Assembly (NCBI GenBank): GCA_945905835.1
Contig: CAMDQJ010000033.1
Location: 1-37,844 of the forward strand
From: Asaia bogorensis
Lineage (GTDB): Bacteria > Pseudomonadota > Alphaproteobacteria > Reyranellales > Reyranellaceae
Length of the DNA stretch: 37,844 nt
Direction: 5' to 3'
Positions within the stretch are counted from its first letter, which is position 1, and every line of letters starts with the position of its first letter. The notes beneath the pieces are model-generated. The model was not told the DNA's origin, made no database searches, and was given only the letters and a program-made list of their open reading frames with translations. The position numbers and the translations under genes are program-made. Positions 1 through 8,355 of the stretch are shown here, piece after piece.

Positions 1-1909
1 ACCCAACGTCGTCGCCCAGGCGATCGCCGCACCCCGTCCCCTGACGGACGGCGAGGCCGCCGCCTTCGCCTCGGCGCTCAAGGCAGCCGACGAGAACCGC
101 TTCGGCGATGCCCGCGCGGCGGTTGCGAATTTCAACCAGCCGCTGCTCAAGCGCTATGTCGAGTGGAACATCCTGCGGGTGGCACCCAAGACCGACGCCG
201 ACTTCGTGTCGACCCAGGCTTTCCTGCGCGAAAATCCGAACTGGCCCGAGCCCGAGGTGCTACGCCGCCAGGCCGAGGACCGCATCAACGCCGAAACGCC
301 GAAGGGCGCTGTGTATCGCTACTTCGTGGCCTTCCCGCCGCTCACCAGCGCCGGACTGATACGCCGCCTCGAGGCCGCCGCTACTTCCAGCCCGGGCGAG
401 GTCGCAAATCTCGCGCGGGAGAGCTGGCGCAGTGGCACGTTTCGCCCCGCCGACGAGGCCGACTTTCTAGCCCGCTACGCCCAGCACCTGACGCCGGCGG
501 ATTACGTCGATCGCTTCGACCGCATCCTGCGCGAAGGCCGTTCGCAGGTGGCGCGTGAGCTTCTGAGCAAGCTGCCGCCCGATTACCTGCCGCTGGCCAA
601 CGCCCGCCTCGCCATGGCGACGCGCGCCGGCGATGCCGCGACCGTACTCAAGGCTGTGCCGAACGCGCGGCTGGCCGAGCCCGCGATCCAGCTCGAGCGC
701 CTGCAATGGCTGCGGCGCAGCGGCAATCTCGACGAGGCCAAGGCGCTGCTGGCGACGCCGGTGGCGAGTCAGAACGAAGCGTGGTGGAACGAGCGCCATC
801 AGCTGGCGCGCGAGCTTCTGGCCGCCGGACGGCCGGCCGACGCCTACGCCGTCACCATCGGCCATGGCCAGACGCGCGGCATCGCCTTCGCCGAGGCCGA
901 GTTCCTCGCGGGCTGGATTGCGCTCCGCCAGCTCAAGCGCGCCGAGGATGGGCGCAAGCATTTCCAGACGCTTCATGACGGCGTGTCGACCGATATCTCC
1001 AAGAGCCGCGCCGCCTATTGGCTGGGCCGCGCCAACGAGGCCGCCGGCCGCGGCAAGGAGGCCGGCGAATGGTTCGGCCGCGCCGCCGGCTACGGCCAGA
1101 CTTTTTATGGCCAGCTCGCAGCGCGGAAACTTCCCGGCGGGGCGGCTCGCATGCCGACCGATCCGGTGGCGAGCGCCGAGGAACAGCAGGCGCTGGCGGG
1201 CCGCGAGCTGGTGAGCGTGGCGCGCTATCTCGGCCAGGCCGGCGACTTCGAGCGCACGCGGCCCTTCCTGCTGCGGCTCGCCCGCCTGGTGACCGCGCCG
1301 GGCGAAGTGGCGCTCCTCGCCCAGCTCGCCATCGAGCTGCGGCGGCCGGACATCGCCGTGACCATCGCGCGGCGCGGCGTCGAGAATGGCGTCGTGCTGT
1401 TCGATGCATCGTTCCCCGTGGTCGAGCTCGGCGCGACCGGGGCGATCGAGCGGGCGCTGGCGCTGGCGCTCACCCGCCAGGAAAGCGCGTTCAACGCCGG
1501 CGCCACCTCGTCGTCCGGCGCGCTCGGCCTGATGCAGCTGATGCCCGGCACGGCGCGCGACGTCGCCGGCCGCGCCGGCGTGCCGTTCGTGCAGGACAAG
1601 CTGACGCGCGATCCGGCCTACAACGTGACGCTGGGCAGCCAGTATCTCGGCGAGATGCTGCAGCGCTTCGGCGGTTCCTACGAGCTGGCGCTGGCCGCCT
1701 ACAATGCCGGGCCCAACCGCGTGGCGCGCTGGCTGGAGACGAACGGCGATCCGCGCGCCGGCAAGATCGACATGGTCGACTGGATCGAGATGATCCCGTT
1801 CCGCGAGACGCGCAATTACGTGCAGCGGGTGATGGAGGGCGTCGGTGTCTATCGCGAGCGGCTGAATGGGTCGGTCAAGACGGTGCCGCCGGCGATGGGG
1901 AAGATCTAG
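1..1909 (+). CDS. slt: Soluble lytic murein transglycosylase (Slt70 type), 5' end outside window
   Basis: The reading frame is open from base 2, so the N-terminus lies upstream of the window; about 635 residues are present. The protein cleaves the MurNAc-GlcNAc bond of peptidoglycan to give 1,6-anhydro ends and should act in the periplasm. The long N-terminal part is alanine-rich and helical, as expected for the superhelical ring domain of Slt70. The C-terminal lysozyme-like domain is clear: the catalytic glutamate is in TRQESAF (around base 1480), followed by the GALGLMQLMPGTA block and the AYNAGPNRVARW block typical of family GH23. The stop TAG overlaps the stop of the convergent downstream gene in a shared CTAG. 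The family is not in doubt; the exact paralogue cannot be told without the N-terminus. Confidence 0.93.
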   Translation, partial: PNVVAQAIAAPRPLTDGEAAAFASALKAADENRFGDARAAVANFNQPLLKRYVEWNILRVAPKTDADFVSTQAFLRENPNWPEPEVLRRQAEDRINAETPKGAVYRYFVAFPPLTSAGLIRRLEAAATSSPGEVANLARESWRSGTFRPADEADFLARYAQHLTPADYVDRFDRILREGRSQVARELLSKLPPDYLPLANARLAMATRAGDAATVLKAVPNARLAEPAIQLERLQWLRRSGNLDEAKALLATPVASQNEAWWNERHQLARELLAAGRPADAYAVTIGHGQTRGIAFAEAEFLAGWIALRQLKRAEDGRKHFQTLHDGVSTDISKSRAAYWLGRANEAAGRGKEAGEWFGRAAGYGQTFYGQLAARKLPGGAARMPTDPVASAEEQQALAGRELVSVARYLGQAGDFERTRPFLLRLARLVTAPGEVALLAQLAIELRRPDIAVTIARRGVENGVVLFDASFPVVELGATGAIERALALALTRQESAFNAGATSSSGALGLMQLMPGTARDVAGRAGVPFVQDKLTRDPAYNVTLGSQYLGEMLQRFGGSYELALAAYNAGPNRVARWLETNGDPRAGKIDMVDWIEMIPFRETRNYVQRVMEGVGVYRERLNGSVKTVPPAMGKI

Positions 1910-2217
1910 CTCTCGACGCGTACCGCGTCGGCCTGATTATCCACCACCACATGATTATCGTAGTAGGTGACCTTGGGTTTGCCGCCGAACGCCGCCTCGA
2001 CGCGCTTCTCCCAGTCCGGCGTGTACCAGGCACGCGCCGCGGCCTCGGATTCCCAGAGATAGACTCCGCCGCCGCCGGCCTCGCCGTTGAGGTAGTACTT
2101 GCGGATCAGGCCCTTGGCCTTGAGCGCCGAATAGGTCGGCGCGGTCTTGGTGGCCGAGGCGACAGCCTCGTCGCGACTGCGCTTGGTCATGGGGATTTGA
2201 ACGATGGCAACGAACAT
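1906..2217 (-). CDS. Small monooxygenase-like (YdhR/ABM-type) protein
   Basis: This 103-residue protein begins MFVAIVQIPM and ends with a region rich in aromatic residues. The pattern of a beta strand with an IVQIP-like segment, a central G-LI-KYYL stretch, a GGVYLWES segment and a late YYDN segment resembles the dimeric alpha/beta-barrel family of YdhR-like putative monooxygenases. These small proteins often act on aromatic or polyketide-like substrates, but the substrate here cannot be guessed. I chose the ATG at 2217 because a longer upstream extension would run through the promoter region of the divergent dehalogenase gene and has no family-like sequence. Only 39 bases separate it from that gene. 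Its stop shares CTAG with the stop of slt. Confidence 0.7.
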   Translation of the reverse strand: MFVAIVQIPMTKRSRDEAVASATKTAPTYSALKAKGLIRKYYLNGEAGGGGVYLWESEAAARAWYTPDWEKRVEAAFGGKPKVTYYDNHVVVDNQADAVRVES

Positions 2218-2256
2218 GCTTGTTAGCCTACGCGTGTCGCCCGACCGGAGCAATTC

Positions 2257-2934
2257 ATGATCGCCGGCACCGAGATCTGCGTGTTCGACGCCTATGGCAC
2301 GCTGTACGACTTCAACTCGGCAGTGGCGCGCCATCTCGATACAGTGGGCCCCAAGGCCGCGTCGCTGTCGGAGATGTGGCGCGCCAAGCAGATCCAGTAC
2401 ACCTGGCTGCGCAATGGCATGGGCGCTTATGCGCCGTTCTGGCAGGTCACCGGCGAGGCGCTCGACCATTGCCTCGCCGCCCACGGCATCGCCGATCCCT
2501 CGATCCGCAGCAAGCTCATGAATGCCTACCTCGCACTCGATGCCTTCCCCGAGGTGCCGGCCATGATCGCAGCCTTGAAGAAGGCCGGCATGCGCCTGGC
2601 CATCCTGTCCAACGGCAATCCCGAGATGCTCGAGCCGATGGTCGCCGCCTCCCGCCTCGCCGGTTCATTCGAATCGATCCTGAGCGTCGATGCCGCACAT
2701 GTTTTCAAACCCGACCCCCGCGTCTATGCCCTCGTCGAGAGTCGCTGCAATGTAAAGCCCAGTAAAGTTTGCTTCCTCTCCTCCAACTGCTGGGACGCCC
2801 ACGGCGCCGCGCATTTCGGTTTCAAGACAGTCTGGATCAACCGCGCCGGCACACCCGACGACGGCCTGCCGGGCAAGCCGGTGGCCGAGCTCCGCGACCT
2901 CTCCCAACTCCCAGCCCTTCTCGGTGTTTCCTGA
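2257..2934 (+). CDS. (S)-2-haloacid dehalogenase, type II (HAD superfamily)
   Basis: This 225-residue protein has the full motif set of L-2-haloacid dehalogenases. The nucleophile Asp11 lies in FDAYGTLYD, motif II is ILSNGNP, the lysine lies in FKPDPRVY, and the last motif SSNCWDAHGA carries the Ser-Asn-Asp set that separates this family from phosphatase-type HAD proteins. The known reaction is hydrolytic removal of halide from short (S)-2-haloacids to give (R)-2-hydroxyacids in the cytoplasm. A GGAG lies about 7 bases before the ATG. The stop TGA overlaps the next ATG (TGATG), so the dehydratase-like gene downstream is probably translationally coupled. Real substrates may be non-halogenated or unknown, as is common for this family. 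Confidence 0.9.
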   Translation: MIAGTEICVFDAYGTLYDFNSAVARHLDTVGPKAASLSEMWRAKQIQYTWLRNGMGAYAPFWQVTGEALDHCLAAHGIADPSIRSKLMNAYLALDAFPEVPAMIAALKKAGMRLAILSNGNPEMLEPMVAASRLAGSFESILSVDAAHVFKPDPRVYALVESRCNVKPSKVCFLSSNCWDAHGAAHFGFKTVWINRAGTPDDGLPGKPVAELRDLSQLPALLGVS

Positions 2935-3923
2935 TGCCTCCGCTTCCCACCTTCGCCGACGTCCAAGCCGCCGCGCGCCGTCTTGCCGGCATCACCATCC
3001 GCACGCCGCTGCTCGAGAACGCCCGCGTCAATGCGATGCTGGGCGGGCGCCTGTTCATCAAGGCCGAGTGCCTGCAGCGCACCGGCTCGTTCAAGCTGCG
3101 CGGCGCCTACAATTTCCTGGCTTCGATGAGCGAGGCCGAGCGCAAGAAGGGCGCCGTCGGATGGTCGTCGGGCAATCACGCCCAGGGCCTCGCCGAAGCG
3201 GCGAGACTGATGGGCATGAAGGCCACCATCGTCATGCCGGCCGATGCGCCGGCGCTCAAGGTCGCCAACACGCGGGCGAGCGGCGCCGAGATCGTGCTCT
3301 ACGACCGCGTGAAGGACAGCCGCGAGGAGATCGGCATGGGCATCGCCGCCAAGACTGGCGCCGCCGTCGTGCCGCCCTACGACCATCCGTGGATTCTCAC
3401 CGGCCAGGGCACTGCCGGCCTCGAAATCGTCGAGCAGGCGAACGAGCTCGGCGTGAAGCTCGATGCGGTCGCGGCGCCGTGCTCGGGCGGCGGCCTGTCG
3501 ACCGGCATCGCGCTCGCGGTGAAGGGACTCAGCCCCACCACCAGCGTGCATGCCGGCGAGCCGGCCGGTTTCGACGACCTCGCGCGCTCGCTGGTCTCGG
3601 GCAAGCCGGAGAAGAACGACAAGCTCACGGGCTCGATCTGTGATGCGCTGCTGGCGCCGACGCCGGGCGTGGTGACCTTCGCGCTCGCCAAACAGATTCT
3701 CGGCCCGGGCCTCGTCGTCAGCGACGAGGAGGTACTCGACGCCATGGAGCTGGCCTTCCGCGAGTTCAAGCTGGTGGTCGAACCCGGCGGCGCGGTGGCG
3801 CTGGCCGCAGCGCTCACCGGCAAGCTCCCGGTCAAGGGCCGCGCTGTGGCCGTCGTCTGCTCCGGCGGCAACGTCGATCACGCAACCTTCATCCGCGCCC
3901 TGCAGCGCCACAAGCCCGCCTAG
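2934..3923 (+). CDS. Threonine/serine dehydratase-like PLP enzyme (fold type II)
   Basis: This 329-residue protein belongs to the threonine dehydratase/serine racemase group. Lys54 in GSFKLRGAYN is the expected Schiff-base lysine, SSGNHAQG is the substrate-binding asparagine loop, and SGGGLSTG is the phosphate-binding glycine loop; a late CSGGNVD segment is also conserved. There is no C-terminal ACT regulatory domain, so it is the short, catabolic-type form. It could deaminate threonine to 2-oxobutyrate or serine to pyruvate, or act on hydroxyaspartate; sequence alone does not decide. The ATG at 2934 was chosen because it overlaps the preceding stop and begins the family-like sequence; the frame upstream lies inside the dehalogenase gene. 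Confidence 0.88.
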   Translation: MPPLPTFADVQAAARRLAGITIRTPLLENARVNAMLGGRLFIKAECLQRTGSFKLRGAYNFLASMSEAERKKGAVGWSSGNHAQGLAEAARLMGMKATIVMPADAPALKVANTRASGAEIVLYDRVKDSREEIGMGIAAKTGAAVVPPYDHPWILTGQGTAGLEIVEQANELGVKLDAVAAPCSGGGLSTGIALAVKGLSPTTSVHAGEPAGFDDLARSLVSGKPEKNDKLTGSICDALLAPTPGVVTFALAKQILGPGLVVSDEEVLDAMELAFREFKLVVEPGGAVALAAALTGKLPVKGRAVAVVCSGGNVDHATFIRALQRHKPA

Positions 3924-3930
3924 GCACGGC

Positions 3931-4967
3931 ATGATCCGTTCGCATCGCCGGCAGTACGAATGGCGGATCATCGCGATCGTCGTCCTGAGCAGCGCCGTCG
4001 TCAGCACGATCTTCGGCTACCGCATTGCACCGGACGAGACGCAGCGCCTGGCGTCGGTGCTGCAGAGCGTGCTGACCTCGATCCTGATCGCTACGCCGAT
4101 CGTGCTGTTCGAGATCAGGAGCGCGCGCGTTCCCTTCCTGCGACGGCTGCGCCGCCTGCCGCTCGTGGCCTATTTCGCTATCAAGGTGGCGATTTATCTG
4201 GCGATAATCGTGGGCGGCATCCTGCTGGCCCGGTTCATCGCCCTGCCGCTCATGGAGCCGACGGTGGCACCGGCGGAATTTTTTCGCACCGCCTTCATCT
4301 TCAGCATCGCCATGGCCGTGTTCGGTAACCTGGCGTTCGAAATGGGCAGGCTGCTGGGCTTCGGCACGCTGAAGAACCTGCTGACCGGCCGCTACGTGCA
4401 GCCGCGCCGCGAGGAGCGCGTCTTCCTGCTGATCGACATGAAGGACTCGACCGGCTGGCCGAGCGCCTGGGCCCGATCCGCTTCCACGAGTTGCTGAACG
4501 CCTTCTTCCGCGACATCGCCGACGCCGCCCTCGAATACGACGCCGAGATCCACAAATACGTGGGCGACGAGGCGATCCTGACCTGGACCACGAGCCGTGC
4601 CCTGGGCGACTGCCTCGCCCGCCCCTTCATCGCCATCGACCGCATCTCCGACCACGGCGACGAATACCGCGCACGCTACGGCGCCGTGCCGACCTTCCGC
4701 GCCGCGCTGCATTGCGGCGAGATCGTCGCCGGCGAAATCGGCGACGTGCGCCGCGAGATCGCCTATGTCGGCGACACGCTGAAAGTGGCGGCGCGCCTGC
4801 TCGATGCCGCCAAGGTGTCGGGCCACAACGTGCTGGTTTCTGCCGACGTTCTGGAGCGGGTCGCGCTGCCGGCGGACCTGCGCACCGAGCCGCTGCCAGC
4901 CCTCACCGTGCGCGGTCGCGTCGCGCCGGTTGCAATTTCGGCTTTGGAGTGCGTCGGCGACGCCTAG
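3931..4967 (+). pseudogene. Membrane-anchored adenylate/guanylate cyclase (class III), frameshifted
   Basis: Two overlapping frames together make one class III nucleotide cyclase of about 345 residues. The first frame (3931-4497) encodes four hydrophobic segments and enters the catalytic domain with VFLLIDMKDSTG, containing the first metal-binding aspartate. It then runs into nonsense and stops. The second frame (readable from about 4456 to 4967) continues the domain with LAERLGPIRF, the KYVGDEAILTW block that carries the second metal-binding aspartate, and a C-terminal region with YVGDTLKVAARL. One missing C near 4455 (ACCGGCTGGCC where ACCGGCCTGGCC is expected) accounts for the break. It could be a real mutation or a sequencing error. 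The product would make cAMP or cGMP at the inner membrane. It starts 7 bases after the dehydratase stop; its own stop shares CTAG with livM. Confidence 0.85.
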
Positions 4968-5962
4968 GCCCGCCTGGTGCGGGCGGCCTTCCATCGTTCG
5001 AGCAGGCTGCCAAGGATGCCCTTGGGCAGGAAGATGATGAAGAGCACCAGCAGCAGGCCGTAGATGAGATTGTCGTAGCCGACGGCCTTGGTGCCGAAAC
5101 CGATTCGCAGAACCTCGGCCAGCATGATGGTTATGATGGCCCCGACGGTCGGCCCGAGCGACACGTAGAGGCCGCCGACGATGACGGCGAAGACCATCTG
5201 CAGCGACACCGCGATGCCGCTCACCGTGTCGGGCGAAATGAACATCTGGTACTGGCAGTAGAGCGAGCCGGCGAGCGAGGTCATCACTGCGCTGATGACC
5301 GTGATCTTGAGCTTCTCCACCGTGACATTGACGCCGGCAGCCGCTGCCGCGTCCTCGTCTTCGGAGATCGCCTCCAGCGCGTAGCGCGACATGCTGCCGT
5401 CGATCCAGCGCCATACCAACAGGCCGAGAACCCAGATGCCGAGCGCGATCAAGTACCAGGTCGTCTTGTCGTCGAACTGCAGGGCCGCCAGGTGGTTGCC
5501 CTTGGTGCGCTCCGGCGTATAGCCGAGCGAGCCGCCCGTGTAGTCTCGGGTGGCGGTGATAACCTGCAGCACGATGCCGGAAAGCGCCAGCGTCACCAGG
5601 ACGAAATAGTGGCCGGTGATGCGGAATCGGAAACAGGGATAGGCGACAACCACCGCCAGCGCGGCGGCCGCCACCATGCCGATCGGGATGCCGATCCACG
5701 GCGACACGCCGAGATGGTTCCACAGCAACGCGGTGACATAGGCGCCGACGCCCATGAACCCGCCATGACCCAGCGACACCAAGCCGAAGCGGCCCATCAT
5801 CGACCACGAGGTATAGGCGAATGACCAGATCAGGATGAGAATGAGAATGTGCAGATGGTAGGGATCGCGATAGACGAACGGCAGGGCGACCAGCGCCGCG
5901 ACGCCAGCGATCCAGGGCGCTGCCTGACGCGCATTCACGAGCGATGTCACTGGCGACGTCAT
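4964..5962 (-). CDS. livM: Branched-chain-amino-acid-type ABC transporter permease LivM
   Basis: This is the second permease of a Liv/HAAT-type importer, 332 residues, with about eight to ten hydrophobic segments. The family core is visible in GRFGLVSLGHGGFMGVGAY near residue 55 and in the EAISEDEDAAAAAGVNV loop, which matches the cytoplasmic coupling region of LivM where it contacts the ATPases. The C-terminus has the FLPKGILGSL motif. The ATG at 5962 overlaps the end of livH by four bases (ATGA), indicating translational coupling. It is the last gene of the operon and its stop shares CTAG with the frameshifted cyclase. The transported compound may be a branched-chain amino acid, an amide or an aromatic acid. 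Confidence 0.93.
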   Translation of the reverse strand: MTSPVTSLVNARQAAPWIAGVAALVALPFVYRDPYHLHILILILIWSFAYTSWSMMGRFGLVSLGHGGFMGVGAYVTALLWNHLGVSPWIGIPIGMVAAAALAVVVAYPCFRFRITGHYFVLVTLALSGIVLQVITATRDYTGGSLGYTPERTKGNHLAALQFDDKTTWYLIALGIWVLGLLVWRWIDGSMSRYALEAISEDEDAAAAAGVNVTVEKLKITVISAVMTSLAGSLYCQYQMFISPDTVSGIAVSLQMVFAVIVGGLYVSLGPTVGAIITIMLAEVLRIGFGTKAVGYDNLIYGLLLVLFIIFLPKGILGSLLERWKAARTRRA

Positions 5963-6840
5963 TGGCGCCTCGCCAGCAGTCCGGCCGGCCGGATGAACAT
6001 CATGACGATGAAGAAGCCGAAGGCCAGTACGTAGCCCCATTCGAGGTCGGAGAACAATCCGCCGAGCGAGATGATCTCGGCGAAGACGAATGCCGCCACG
6101 AAGCCGCCGACGAAATTGCCCAGGCCGCCCAGCACGCAGATCAGGAAGGTGATCGGACCGAACGACAGGCCGACGAAGGGATGGACGTCGTACTGCAGCA
6201 CCAGCAGGCAGGAGGCGAGCCCCGCCAGCGCGCCGCCCAAGGCCGAGGTGATGAGGTAGATGCGCCGCGTGTCGACACCCATCAGCGCCATGATCTGGCG
6301 ATCCTGGGAGATCGCGCGGATAGCGGTTCCGGTGTAAGTCCGCTTCATGAAGAGATAGACGGCGATCATGCCGACCAGCGCTGCGCCGAAGGCGAGCAGC
6401 CGCGAATAGCTGAAATGCATCTCGCCCAACGCCAGCACCGGCAGGCGGATGCCGAGATTGCGAAAATCGACGCCAAACGCCACTGTGGCAAAGCTCTGCA
6501 GAAAGAACAGCACGCCGCCGGTGGCGAGAAGCTGGTTGATCGGCGCCGCCGACAGCAGCGGCTGGATCACGAGCAAGTGCAGGAGGGTGCCGAGGGCGGC
6601 TACCAGCAGGATCGTGAGCGGCGCCGCGAGGTAGTACGACACGCCGTAGTACTGGACGAGGTAGTACATGCCGTACATGCCGATCATCACCAGCTCGGCG
6701 TAGCAGATCCATGTGACGTCGATGACGCCGAAGATCAGGTTCAGCCCGAGCGCCAGCAGGGCCAGGACGCCACCCAGCAGGATGCCGTTGACCATGGCTT
6801 CGAGCAGATAGATGTCGAAAATGTCCAAAAAGTCCTGCAT
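5959..6840 (-). CDS. livH: Branched-chain-amino-acid-type ABC transporter permease LivH
   Basis: The 293-residue protein is the first permease of the Liv-type importer. It begins with a short amphipathic stretch and then NGILLGGVLALLALGLNLIFG, the conserved first membrane region of LivH. The cytoplasmic loop RAISQDRQIMALMGVDTRRI is the usual EAA-like coupling element. The C-terminus ends IRPAGLLARRQ, as in the family. The start ATG lies 12 bases after the livF stop and the stop overlaps the livM start. Together with livM it should form the membrane channel through which the substrate delivered by the binding protein passes. Confidence 0.93.
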   Translation of the reverse strand: MQDFLDIFDIYLLEAMVNGILLGGVLALLALGLNLIFGVIDVTWICYAELVMIGMYGMYYLVQYYGVSYYLAAPLTILLVAALGTLLHLLVIQPLLSAAPINQLLATGGVLFFLQSFATVAFGVDFRNLGIRLPVLALGEMHFSYSRLLAFGAALVGMIAVYLFMKRTYTGTAIRAISQDRQIMALMGVDTRRIYLITSALGGALAGLASCLLVLQYDVHPFVGLSFGPITFLICVLGGLGNFVGGFVAAFVFAEIISLGGLFSDLEWGYVLAFGFFIVMMFIRPAGLLARRQ

Positions 6841-6852
6841 CGCCTGCCTGCC

Positions 6853-7557
6853 CTAGACGCCGAGATACGCCTGTTTGATGGTGTCGCTCGCCAGCATCTG
6901 CGCCGATGTTCCCGACGAGCGGATGGTGCCGGCTTCGAGCAGATAGGCGCGATCGACGACGCGCAGGACCTGCTGCACGTTCTGCTCGACTATCAACACC
7001 GTGAGGCCACCGCCGCGGATGCGCTTGACCAGCTCGAACACCTGCTGGACGACGACCGGCGCGAGGCCGGCCGACGGTTCGTCGAGCAGGAGCAGCTTGG
7101 GGTCGGACATCAGGGCGCGCCCAATGGCGCACATCTGCTGCTCGCCGCCTGACAGGGTGCCGGCCATCTGGCTGCGCCGTTCCTTCATGCGCGGGAAGAG
7201 ATCGAACACGAAAGCCAGGCGCTCGGCGTACTTGGCGCGCGCCTCGGGCATGAAGGCGCCCATCTTGAGATTGTCCTCGACGGTGAGCCGCGGAAAGAGC
7301 CGGCGGTTCTCCGGAACATGGGCTATGCCAAGACTGACGATGCGGTGCGCCGGCGTGGCCAGGACGTCGATGCCTTCCATGGAGATCGAGCCCTTGGTCG
7401 GTCGGATCAGGCCGGAGATCACACGCATCAGCGTCGTCTTACCGGCGCCGTTGGGGCCGATCACGCCCACCGCCTCGCCTGCCTTGACCTCGAGGTTGAC
7501 GCCGAACAGCGCCTGGAAAGTGGCGTAGCCTGCGTCGACCGATTTCAGCTCGAGCAT
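6853..7557 (-). CDS. livF: Liv-type ABC transporter ATP-binding protein LivF
   Basis: The 234-residue ATPase has Walker A GPNGAGKTT (about residues 34-42), the Q-loop region, the signature LSGGEQQM, and Walker B LLLLDEPSAGL followed by the switch region. The protein ends AQMLASDTIKQAYLGV, typical for LivF. I chose the ATG at 7557 (MLELKSVDAG) instead of the in-frame ATG at 7623: the longer form would overlap livG by over 50 bases and add a proline- and arginine-rich tail foreign to the family. It drives import together with LivG and sits 13 bases behind livG. Confidence 0.93.
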   Translation of the reverse strand: MLELKSVDAGYATFQALFGVNLEVKAGEAVGVIGPNGAGKTTLMRVISGLIRPTKGSISMEGIDVLATPAHRIVSLGIAHVPENRRLFPRLTVEDNLKMGAFMPEARAKYAERLAFVFDLFPRMKERRSQMAGTLSGGEQQMCAIGRALMSDPKLLLLDEPSAGLAPVVVQQVFELVKRIRGGGLTVLIVEQNVQQVLRVVDRAYLLEAGTIRSSGTSAQMLASDTIKQAYLGV

Positions 7558-7570
7558 GATGCGGCCCCGC

Positions 7571-8326
7571 TCAACGACGCGCTTCCGCGGCGGCGGCTTG
7601 GGTGGCATCGGCGTCGCCGCCAAGATAGACCTCGATCACGCGCGGATCGCTCGACACAGCGCTCGGCAGGCCCTCAGAAATCTTCTCGCCGTGGTCGAGC
7701 ACCATGACGCGGTCGACCACGCGCATCAGCACGCCCATGATGTGCTCGACCCAGATGATGGTGATGCCGAGCTCGTCGCGGATCTTGCGCAGCATATCGG
7801 CGGCCTGATCCATCTCGGTATCGTCGAGGCCGCCCAGGCTCTCGTCGGCGAGCAGCAGCTTCGGCCCGGTGGCGAGCGCCTTGGCAAGTTCCAGCTTCTT
7901 CAACCCCGCCGCGCCAAGCCCGTCGACGCTGGCGGTGCGATCGGTCGGCAGGCCGACCATGGTGAGTGCGCGCTCGGCCGCCTCGTCAGCCTTGGCCCGG
8001 CTGTGGCTGCCCTGGCCGTAGTAGCCCGCAAGCGCCACGTTCTCGAAAATCGTCAGACGCCGGAACGGCCTTGGGATCTGGAAGGTCCGGCCGATGCCGC
8101 GGTTGATGGTCTGGTGCGGCGGCAGGCCGGCGATCTCCGTGCCGGCGAACTTGATCGAGCCCGACGACGGCGCGAACGTGCCCGAGAGCATGTTGAAGAT
8201 CGTGCTTTTGCCCGAGCCGTTGGGGCCGATCAGGCCGAGAATCTCGCCCTGATCGACCTTGAACGACACATTGTTGACGGCCGTGAAACCGCCGAAACGC
8301 TTGACCAAACCCTCGACGACGAGCAC
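7571..8326 (-). CDS. livG: Liv-type ABC transporter ATP-binding protein LivG
   Basis: The 251-residue protein has Walker A GPNGSGKST (residues 34-42), the GRTFQIPRPF segment characteristic of LivG, Walker B KLLLADESLGGL, and the late switch histidine in IIWVEHIMG. Unlike most ATPases, the signature region reads GAAGLKKLELAKAL instead of a standard LSGGQ-like sequence, so the ATP sandwich on this side may be asymmetric; some Liv-type families show this kind of variation. The gene lies between the binding-protein gene and livF with short gaps, so all five genes are very likely one transcript. Confidence 0.92.
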   Translation of the reverse strand: MLVVEGLVKRFGGFTAVNNVSFKVDQGEILGLIGPNGSGKSTIFNMLSGTFAPSSGSIKFAGTEIAGLPPHQTINRGIGRTFQIPRPFRRLTIFENVALAGYYGQGSHSRAKADEAAERALTMVGLPTDRTASVDGLGAAGLKKLELAKALATGPKLLLADESLGGLDDTEMDQAADMLRKIRDELGITIIWVEHIMGVLMRVVDRVMVLDHGEKISEGLPSAVSSDPRVIEVYLGGDADATQAAAAEARR

Positions 8327-8355
8327 GGCCGCACCACCCTCCGAGAACTGGGGTC

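Noticed and set aside
4964..7132. A 722-codon minus-strand frame across livF, livH and livM
   Set aside because: Only its last 332 codons (livM) are real; the front part is out of frame with the coupled livF and livH genes.
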